Positions 58,246-64,000 of a stretch of DNA of 64,000 nt are shown here, one piece after another. Position numbers and translations under genes: made by a program. The notes under the pieces were generated by a model. It was not told the DNA's origin. It did not search any database and worked only from the letters and a program-made list of their open reading frames with translations. The DNA is taken from assembly GCF_006442965.1 (NCBI RefSeq), contig NZ_VFWX01000002.1, positions 310,001 to 374,000 of the forward strand, given 5' to 3'. The DNA is from Mesorhizobium sp. CU3. Lineage in GTDB: Bacteria; Pseudomonadota; Alphaproteobacteria; Rhizobiales; Rhizobiaceae. How positions within the stretch are numbered: position 1 is the stretch's first letter; each line of letters opens with the position of its first letter.

Positions 58246-58713
58246 TTGCCCGCGCCCATCATCTACGTCGATGCCGACGCCTGCCCGGTTAAAGCCGAAG
58301 TGGAGAAAGTTGCCGAACGCCACGGCGTCGTCGTCACCTACGTCTCCAATGGCGGCTTGCGCCCGTCGCGCGATCCGATGATCCGCAACGTCGTCGTCTC
58401 CAAGGGCGCAGACGCCGCCGACGACTGGATCGTCGAGAACGCCAGGGCCAACGACATCGTGGTGACGGCCGATATCCCGCTTGCGGCGCGTACTGTGGCG
58501 CTCGGCGCGCATGTCCTGGGTCCGACCGGACGCCCGTTCACACCGGAAACCATCGGCATGGCAGTGGCGATGCGCGATTTGAAGCAGCATCTGCGCGAAA
58601 CCGGCGAAAGCCGCGGCTTCAATGCCTCCTTCACGCCAAAGGACAGGTCGAACTTCCTCGGCGAGTTCGACCGCATCTTGCGGCGGGCGCTCAAATCCGT
58701 CACACCGGACTGA
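58246..58713 (+). CDS. UPF0178 (YaiI/YqxD, DUF188) family protein
   Basis: The 155-residue protein has the family opening PAPIIYVDADACPVKAEV, plus ADIPLAARTVALGAHVLGP and a C-terminal RSNFLGEFDRIL. The fold is related to PIN-like nucleases, and function is unproven. I prefer the TTG at 58246, seven bases after GGAG; an in-frame GTG at 58228 lies inside the gfa terminator hairpin. Confidence 0.88.
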   Translation: MPAPIIYVDADACPVKAEVEKVAERHGVVVTYVSNGGLRPSRDPMIRNVVVSKGADAADDWIVENARANDIVVTADIPLAARTVALGAHVLGPTGRPFTPETIGMAVAMRDLKQHLRETGESRGFNASFTPKDRSNFLGEFDRILRRALKSVTPD

Positions 58714-58740
58714 TCCGAACGCCTTTCAGGGGGCCGGTCC

Positions 58741-59418
58741 ATGGGCGATGACACGCCCCTCAAGACGCCGATGCATCGGCATATGCAGTTCGCTCTCGCT
58801 TTTGCCATCGGCATTGTCGCGCTGCTGCTTGCCTTGCTGCTGCACGCGCCGCTTCCCTACTCGATCGGCGCCAATGTCTTCTTCGCGGCCTACATCGCAC
58901 TCGTGCTTGCCCTGATGCCGAGGCTTAGCGGCCGCTACCTCAGCAAGAACGCGCGCGCCACCGACATGCCGGTGCTGCTGATCTTCGCCGTCACGCTCTT
59001 CGTCGTCGTTGCGGCCATCGTCTCGCTGTTTATTTTGATCAACCAGAAGGACGCCGCCCACCCCTGGCAGCTCGGCTTCGCAATGCTGTCGATCCCGCTC
59101 GGCTGGTTCACCATCCACACCATGGCGTCGCTGCACTACGCGCATGTCTATTGGCAGGACGGCGAGGATATCGACCAGAAAACCAAGAAAAAACTACCGG
59201 TCGGCGGCCTGGATTTCCCGGGCGACAAGCGGCCGGAAGGCTGGGATTTCCTCTATTTCGCAACTGTCATCGGCATGACCGCCCAGACCGCCGACACCGG
59301 CATCACCACCTCGCATATGCGCATGGTCGTGCTGGTCCATTCCATCCTGTCGTTCTTTTTCAACACGGTGATCGTCGCGGCGGCGGTCAATCTCGCGGTC
59401 AGTCTCGGCGCTCCGTAA
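58741..59418 (+). CDS. DUF1345 family membrane protein
   Basis: A 225-residue protein with five or six hydrophobic segments. The DUF1345 signature is seen in GWFTIHTMASLHYAHVYW and GWDFLYFATVIGMTAQTADT, ahead of a final helix VHSILSFFFNTVIVAAAVNL. Role unknown. It lies 27 bases after the UPF0178 gene. Confidence 0.88.
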   Translation: MGDDTPLKTPMHRHMQFALAFAIGIVALLLALLLHAPLPYSIGANVFFAAYIALVLALMPRLSGRYLSKNARATDMPVLLIFAVTLFVVVAAIVSLFILINQKDAAHPWQLGFAMLSIPLGWFTIHTMASLHYAHVYWQDGEDIDQKTKKKLPVGGLDFPGDKRPEGWDFLYFATVIGMTAQTADTGITTSHMRMVVLVHSILSFFFNTVIVAAAVNLAVSLGAP

Positions 59419-59518
59419 TAAAAACGTGATCGCATGAAACATCGCTTTGCCTGACCGCGTATTGGGAGGAAGAACGCGACGCCGGAAAGCGGCGAGCGAT
59501 GCACGGCCGGAGAAGAAG

Positions 59519-60400
59519 ATGGAAGCCATTGCCAGCAACGAGCCGGTAGTCGAAACCAACAAACCTGTGCCGAAAAACGGGCCGCTCATCTACCGGCAGT
59601 CGGGCTGGACGCGCTTGACCCATTGGCTCTGGGCGTTCTCGCTGTTCTTCATGCTGCTATCCGGCCTGCAGATCTTCAACGCACGGCCGCAGCTTTACAT
59701 CGGCAAGCAGTCCGGCTTCGAATTCCACAACACCATTTTAGAGATTGGCGCCGAAAACACCGCGAACGGTCCGCGCGGCTTCACCGAGATCTTCGGCCAC
59801 CGCTTCGACACCACCGGCGTGCTCGGCTGGTCGGGGCCGCCCGGACAGGAGACGCAGCGCGCCTTTCCCTCCTGGTTGACGATCCCGTCCTACTACGATC
59901 TCGGCACCGCCCGCGTCGTGCATTTCTTCTTCGCCTGGGTGCTGACCACGACCCTGCTGATCTGGCTGATCGCCGGGCTGATCAACGGCCATATCCGCCG
60001 CGATCTGGCGCCGCGCGTCGATGATTTGCGCAAGCTGCCGCGCGACATCGTCGACCACGCGAAGCTCAAATTCCACCACACCCGCGAATACAACACGCTG
60101 CAGAAAATGGCTTATGGCGGCGTGCTCTTCGTGCTCTTGCCGCTGATGATAATCACCGGGCTCGCCATGTCGCCGAGCATGAATTCGGTGCTGCCCTGGC
60201 TCAACGAAATCCTCGGCGGCAGGCAGACGGCGCGCACCATCCACTTTACCGTCATGCTGATGCTTGTCGGCTTCTTCATCATCCACATCCTGATGATCCT
60301 CGCCGCCGGCCCGATCAACGAGCTGCGCTCCATCATCACCGGCTGGTACCGCACCGACCCGCCCGCCAAGCACGACCAGCCGACCGAAAGGAGCGCCTGA
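59519..60400 (+). CDS. Cytochrome b/b6-type membrane subunit (Ni-hydrogenase/cytochrome b561 fold)
   Basis: A 293-residue protein with four or five membrane helices and histidines typical of di-heme cytochrome b subunits (RLTHWLWAFSLFFML; VVHFFFAWVLTT; IHFTVMLMLVGFFIIHILMI). It lies one base before a Tat-exported molybdoenzyme of the sulfite oxidase family and most likely supplies it with, or takes from it, electrons. The ATG at 59519 fits the usual length; the upstream frame is non-conserved. Confidence 0.85.
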   Translation: MEAIASNEPVVETNKPVPKNGPLIYRQSGWTRLTHWLWAFSLFFMLLSGLQIFNARPQLYIGKQSGFEFHNTILEIGAENTANGPRGFTEIFGHRFDTTGVLGWSGPPGQETQRAFPSWLTIPSYYDLGTARVVHFFFAWVLTTTLLIWLIAGLINGHIRRDLAPRVDDLRKLPRDIVDHAKLKFHHTREYNTLQKMAYGGVLFVLLPLMIITGLAMSPSMNSVLPWLNEILGGRQTARTIHFTVMLMLVGFFIIHILMILAAGPINELRSIITGWYRTDPPAKHDQPTERSA

Positions 60401-60401
60401 C

Positions 60402-61193
60402 ATGGCCAAGTTCCAGATCAGCCGCCGCAAATTCTTGACCGCAAGCAGCCTTGGCCTGTCCGGCATCGCGCTGTCGGGCTGCGACGCCTTCGACAGCGGA
60501 CTCGGCATTGGCGGCGGCTTGCGCAGCTTCCTCGAAAACGCCAATGGGCTGACTTACCGCGCTCAGCGCCTGCTCGCCGGCCGCGACGCGCTGGCACCCG
60601 AATTCACCGAGGCCGACATCCGCCAGCCGCAGCGGCCGAACGGCGTCACCGCGCCTGACGACGACACCTATAAGGGCCTGCTTGCCAACAATTTCGCCGA
60701 TTGGCGTCTGGAGGTCACCGGCCTCGTCGAAAAGCCTCTCTCGCTCAGCCGCGAGCAGTTGCAGAACATGCCGAGCCGCACCCAGATCACCCGCCACGAC
60801 TGCGTCGAAGGCTGGAGCTGCATCGCCAAATGGACCGGCACGCCGCTGTCGCTGGTGCTCGACCAGGCCGTGGTTAAGCCGCAGGCGCGCTACGTCATGT
60901 TTCACTGCCTCGACACGATCGAGCAGAGTCTTTCCGGCGACATCAAATATTACGGGACGATCGATCTCATTGACGCCCGCCATCCGCAGACGATTTTGGC
61001 CTATGGGCTCAACGGCAAGCCGTTGCCGGTAGAGAACGGCGCGCCGCTACGGGTTCGCGTCGAGCGCCAGCTCGGCTACAAGATGCCGAAATATCTCTAC
61101 AAGATCGAACTGGTCGATAGCTTCGCCAATGTCGGCGGCGGCCGCGGCGGCTACTGGGAAGACAATGGCTACGACTGGTACGGCGGCATCTGA
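60402..61193 (+). CDS. Tat-exported sulfite-oxidase-family molybdopterin oxidoreductase, probable lipoprotein
   Basis: The 263-residue protein begins with a twin-arginine signal (SRRKFLTASSLGLSGIA) and a lipobox LSGC (Cys27), so it is probably a Tat-exported lipoprotein. The molybdopterin domain has the Mo-binding Cys in TRHDCVEGWSCIAKW and FHCLDTIEQ and MPKYLYKIELVDSF. It resembles the YedY/MsrP group, though its cytochrome b partner is not the MsrQ type. Substrate unknown; sulfoxide reduction is one possibility. Confidence 0.88.
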   Translation: MAKFQISRRKFLTASSLGLSGIALSGCDAFDSGLGIGGGLRSFLENANGLTYRAQRLLAGRDALAPEFTEADIRQPQRPNGVTAPDDDTYKGLLANNFADWRLEVTGLVEKPLSLSREQLQNMPSRTQITRHDCVEGWSCIAKWTGTPLSLVLDQAVVKPQARYVMFHCLDTIEQSLSGDIKYYGTIDLIDARHPQTILAYGLNGKPLPVENGAPLRVRVERQLGYKMPKYLYKIELVDSFANVGGGRGGYWEDNGYDWYGGI

Positions 61194-61624
61194 TGGCCCC
61201 GCGCGTGCAGGCCGAGCACGATCTCGCTTCAGACGAACTGGCCGAGCTTGAGGAACGGCTCAACAGCGACAACCGGCGTCTGACGGCCCGCAACGATGAT
61301 CGAAGCCTCGTCTATGTGCTGCGGGACGACGCCGGCCAAGTAGTCGGCGCCGCCGCCGGTTATTCCTGGGCCGGCATCGCCGAGCTCAAGCTGATGTGGG
61401 TCGATGAAGCCTGCCGAGGTCTTGGCTATGGCAGGAGCCTTCTCGATGCCTTCGTTGCCGAGGCGACCAATCGAGGCGCAAGGCGCGTCTGGGTTTGGAC
61501 GCACGACTTCCAGGCGCCCGACCTCTACGAAAGGGCCGGCTTCCAGCGCATGGCCGAACTGGCGGGATGGCCCGAAGGCCATTCCAACATCATCCTGTGC
61601 AAGACGCTTGCAGGAAACGCCTAG
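61193..61624 (+). CDS. GNAT family N-acetyltransferase
   Basis: A 143-residue GNAT protein. Acetyl-CoA-binding text is LKLMWVDEACRGLGYGRSLLD (R/Q-G-x-G-x-G/A as RGLGYG) and the last strand is LYERAGFQRMAEL. The A of its ATG is the last base of the preceding TGA stop, indicating coupled translation. Its stop overlaps the end of the convergent gene by four bases. Confidence 0.87.
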   Translation: MAPRVQAEHDLASDELAELEERLNSDNRRLTARNDDRSLVYVLRDDAGQVVGAAAGYSWAGIAELKLMWVDEACRGLGYGRSLLDAFVAEATNRGARRVWVWTHDFQAPDLYERAGFQRMAELAGWPEGHSNIILCKTLAGNA

Positions 61625-62625
61625 GCCACCTTATCCAGCAGCGGCTTCAGCGCCGGATGTATCTGCGGCGAAGCGTGCTTGATCAGCGTCAGCAGCGCGC
61701 GCTCGTTGTCGCGCAGCGGGCGTTGGCCGTCGCCCACGCGCTCGGCCAGCCACTTCGCCTCGCTGGCGTCGATAGTCTCGGCGCGGCGGGCAAGCGCCTC
61801 GGAAGCGCGGTTCCTGGCTTCCCATTCGGCTTCGATGTCGCCGGGCGACTGATAGGCTTCGCGGATGCCGGCGAGCCCGCCCGACACCATGCGGCTGAAG
61901 AAGCCGCCCAGCGTCGGCGCCGCCTCGTCGAGGAAGTTCTCGTGGCGCAAAGCGACCTCGCGCGTCGGCGGCTCGTAGCCGGCCGAGCACATGACGTAAT
62001 TGGCGATCGCCTTGACGAAGAGGTCGTTCCAGGAAGGGTCGTTGCTGGCCGCCGCGGTGCGGTCGTTGATCCCGAACAGGATTTCCGCCTCGGCCTTGGT
62101 GATGGCGATGTTGCCTTCGCCGCCATAGGCGTAGAGGATGCGGCGCAGGAGATCGACCTCGGCCTTGGCGATCAGCCCCGGCACCAGCGCGCCGCCGAGC
62201 ATCAGCGGCCCTTTGCCGTCGATCACCGCATGGGCGACCTGCTCCAGCGCATAAGCCGAAAGCTGGCTCGGCGAGGATTTGGCTTCCTCCAGCACATGCA
62301 CCAGAAGCTCGAGCTCGGTGCGGCTGTCGACCATGCCGTCGCGCGAGATGGTGCGCACCAGCCAGTCGGCATTCTCCTGCGAAATATAGCCTTCAGGCTT
62401 TTCCTGGTGGACGATGTAGTCGCTCACCGCCTCGACGAAGAACGGCGCCCATTCCTCGCATTTGTCGCGCGCCGTCTGATCGAGCGCGAAAAGCGCTTCC
62501 GTCTCGCCGCGGCTCACCACGCCGTCGGCGAACACTTCCCGCCGCAGCATCGTCACATCTTCGGCCGTGATTCGACCCTTCGAGGTCAGCCCCGCCACCG
62601 GAGCGCTCATGATCAATTCGCCCAT
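61621..62625 (-). CDS. Conserved hypothetical protein (alpha-helical, alphaproteobacterial)
   Basis: A 334-residue soluble protein without a signal peptide or recognised catalytic motif. Repeated patterns such as 'F.DG.VSR.E...LF.LD' (FADGVVSRGETEALFALDQT) and 'I.KAEAEILFGINDR' give it an EF-hand- or TerB-like helical-repeat look. The family is familiar from rhizobia but has no assigned role. Confidence 0.75.
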   Translation of the reverse strand: MGELIMSAPVAGLTSKGRITAEDVTMLRREVFADGVVSRGETEALFALDQTARDKCEEWAPFFVEAVSDYIVHQEKPEGYISQENADWLVRTISRDGMVDSRTELELLVHVLEEAKSSPSQLSAYALEQVAHAVIDGKGPLMLGGALVPGLIAKAEVDLLRRILYAYGGEGNIAITKAEAEILFGINDRTAAASNDPSWNDLFVKAIANYVMCSAGYEPPTREVALRHENFLDEAAPTLGGFFSRMVSGGLAGIREAYQSPGDIEAEWEARNRASEALARRAETIDASEAKWLAERVGDGQRPLRDNERALLTLIKHASPQIHPALKPLLDKVA

Positions 62626-62745
62626 CTGCCGTCCCTGCCCTGTCGCCTGTTGCCGGCGAGCCTTTGTTGTCCTGCCGGTTTATCAGCATTGTCTTGAGAA
62701 ACCGGCAAATGGCTTGGTTAGCGAAGCCTTGTCGGCGCGCGCCTC

Positions 62746-62799
62746 AAGGTGCGTCGAGATTCAGGTCAGGCCGGCCTCACCTGAATATCGATGCACCTT
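62746..62799. repeat. 54-bp imperfect palindrome (REP/RIME-like)
   Basis: The two 27-base arms pair at 24 of 27 positions around a central GGCC: the left arm starts AAGGTGCGTCGAGATTCAGG and the right arm ends CCTGAATATCGATGCACCTT. It lies between the hypothetical gene and the glycine riboswitch and resembles dispersed palindromic repeats of rhizobia. No other copy is seen in this window. Confidence 0.8.
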
Positions 62800-62883
62800 T
62801 GATGTCGCAGGGAGGTGACAAGGTGTCGCCGACGGGCTATGGATGGCGCGTCGAGGGCTCAGGTGACTGAGTCCTACCTGTTT

Positions 62884-63065
62884 GCGGGAGAGAACAGCGA
62901 AAGCTGTCGCCGAAGGGGAAATCGCCCGAAATCTCTCAGGCAAAAGAACCGTGGACGGGAAAGACAACTCTGGAAAGTCGGGAATCTTCCCGCGCCGAAG
63001 GTGTAAGCGCCGCTGACAGAGCTCCGGCTGCGCGAGTCTCTCAGGCTTCAGACAGAGGGGCACGA
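62884..63065 (+). promoter_or_regulatory. Tandem glycine riboswitch upstream of gcvT
   Basis: The first aptamer runs about 62884-62960 with CGGGAGAGAACAGCG, CGCCGAAGGGGAAAT, AAATCTCTCAGGCAAAAGA and ACCGTGGACGG. The second runs about 62965-63065 with ACTCTGGAAAG, CGCCGAAGGTGTAAG, GAGTCTCTCAGGCTTC and GACAGAGGGGCACG. These are the conserved glycine-binding core segments. It would switch on gcv expression at high glycine. Confidence 0.95.
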
Positions 63066-63111
63066 CTAGGCCGCCAGGTGGCGGTCGATTGCGTGCGACT
63101 CTGGAGAAGAC

Positions 63112-64000
63112 ATGACGGGCGAAGACACCAAACACCTACCCCTCGAGGATTTGCATAACGCCGCAGGCGCGCGTTTCGGCGCCTTTGCCGGCTGGTCGAT
63201 GCCGCTGACCTACCCGGCCGGCGTGATGAAGGAGCATCTCCATACGCGCGAGCATGCCGGCCTGTTCGACATCTCGCATATGAAGCTGTTCGTCGTCAGC
63301 GGCCCGGGCGCGGCGGCGCTGCTCGACCGCGCCTGCCCGCTCGATGCCGGCGCGCTCGATATCTCGCAATCCAAATACACCTTCTTCCTCAACGAGGCCG
63401 CCGGAATCATCGACGACCTGATCGTCACACGCCTCGGTGACGACCGCTTCATGGTCGTGGCCAATGCCGGCAATGCGGTCGAGGACGAAGAGCACCTCAC
63501 GGCGCTGGCCGCGGATTTCGACGCCAAGGTCGAGCCGCTCGACCGCGTCTTCCTGGCGATCCAGGGGCCGGATGCCTGGGCCGCCCTTGCGCGCGCCGGC
63601 ATCGAGACCGGCACGCTTCTGTTCATGCATGGTGTCGAGCCGCGGCCGAACTGGTTCATGAGCCGCTCAGGCTATACCGGCGAGGACGGTTTCGAGATCG
63701 GCCTGCCGCAAGCGGACGCCCGCGATCTCGTCGCCAAGCTCCTGGAAGACGAGCGCGTGCAGTGGATCGGCCTTGCCGCCCGCGACAGCCTGCGCCTCGA
63801 GGCCGGGCTCTGCCTGCACGGCCAGGACCTTTCCCCTGAGATCGACCCGGCTAGCGCCGGACTGATGTGGGCGATCCCCAAGGAGCTCCGCACTTCCGGC
63901 CATTTCATCGGCGCCGATGCGTTGCGCTCGATCCTCGAGCGCGGCGCCGCACAAAAACGCGTCGGCCTGAAGCCCGAGGGCCGCCAGCCGGTGCGCGCCG
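63112..64000 (+). CDS. gcvT: Glycine cleavage system T protein (aminomethyltransferase), 5' part
   Basis: GcvT transfers the aminomethyl carbon of glycine to tetrahydrofolate in the glycine cleavage complex. From the ATG at 63112 some 296 residues are visible: AAGARFGAFAGWSMPLTYP, LFDISHMKLFVVSGPGA, RSGYTGEDGFEIGLP and DSLRLEAGLCLHGQD. The gene runs off the right edge. It follows the tandem glycine riboswitch by 46 bases, as in other gcvTHP operons. Confidence 0.96.
   Translation, partial: MTGEDTKHLPLEDLHNAAGARFGAFAGWSMPLTYPAGVMKEHLHTREHAGLFDISHMKLFVVSGPGAAALLDRACPLDAGALDISQSKYTFFLNEAAGIIDDLIVTRLGDDRFMVVANAGNAVEDEEHLTALAADFDAKVEPLDRVFLAIQGPDAWAALARAGIETGTLLFMHGVEPRPNWFMSRSGYTGEDGFEIGLPQADARDLVAKLLEDERVQWIGLAARDSLRLEAGLCLHGQDLSPEIDPASAGLMWAIPKELRTSGHFIGADALRSILERGAAQKRVGLKPEGRQPVRA

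Overview
The window is a GC-rich (roughly two-thirds G+C by eye), densely packed stretch of alphaproteobacterial chromosome. Gene content (PleD/DivK cell-cycle regulators, DnaE1-type polymerase, SdhE-Mfd pair, adhC-gfa formaldehyde detoxification, DUF3572, DUF983, DinB with an N-terminal zinc-knuckle), protein wording and intergenic palindromes all fit Rhizobiales, most likely Mesorhizobium or a close relative. The genus is an inference from memory of these families, not a database result.

Layout. 1-8.3 kb: mfd (partial), sdhE, recG, a DUF502 membrane protein, a small GIY-YIG nuclease framed by inverted repeats, glmS and glmU. 8.3-18.4 kb: a tRNA-Lys-like relic, ccdA, a small secreted protein followed by tandem repeats, then topA-rnr-DUF983, a Nudix hydrolase, an MFS transporter, a Nif3-like domain protein and rpmG. 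18.7-26 kb: pleD and divK, DUF3572 and HAD-like genes, a large exported protein, a GNAT enzyme, dinB, and a small exported protein. 26-36.5 kb: an accessory catabolic cluster: a TIM-barrel-like protein, an M14-type deacylase, RidA, a DSD1-like PLP enzyme, an amidohydrolase, a ribose-type ABC transporter and an IclR regulator with a clear 34-bp operator-like palindrome. 36.5-44.6 kb: two transporters, dnaE and pccA.

44.85-57.54 kb is the most unusual part. Two nearly identical copies of adhC (glutathione-dependent formaldehyde dehydrogenase; about 14 differences in 1,128 bases by eye) lie in direct repeat and bracket about 10.4 kb. That segment holds a LysR regulator and a tightly coupled operon: VanA-like Rieske oxygenase, its flavin/2Fe-2S reductase, a HisC-like aminotransferase, a GlcD-like FAD oxidase, a fusion of a DUF2817 metallopeptidase with a polar-amino-acid ABC ATPase, a periplasmic binding protein and two permeases, ending in the second adhC and then gfa. 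I infer an inducible pathway that imports a methylated amino-acid-like compound and demethylates it, with the released formaldehyde handled by AdhC and Gfa. The fusion protein and the gene combination are unfamiliar to me.

57.6-64 kb returns to conserved chromosome: gfa, a UPF0178 protein, DUF1345, a cytochrome b plus Tat-exported sulfite-oxidase-family enzyme, a GNAT enzyme, a conserved hypothetical gene, a 54-bp imperfect palindrome, a tandem glycine riboswitch and the start of gcvT.
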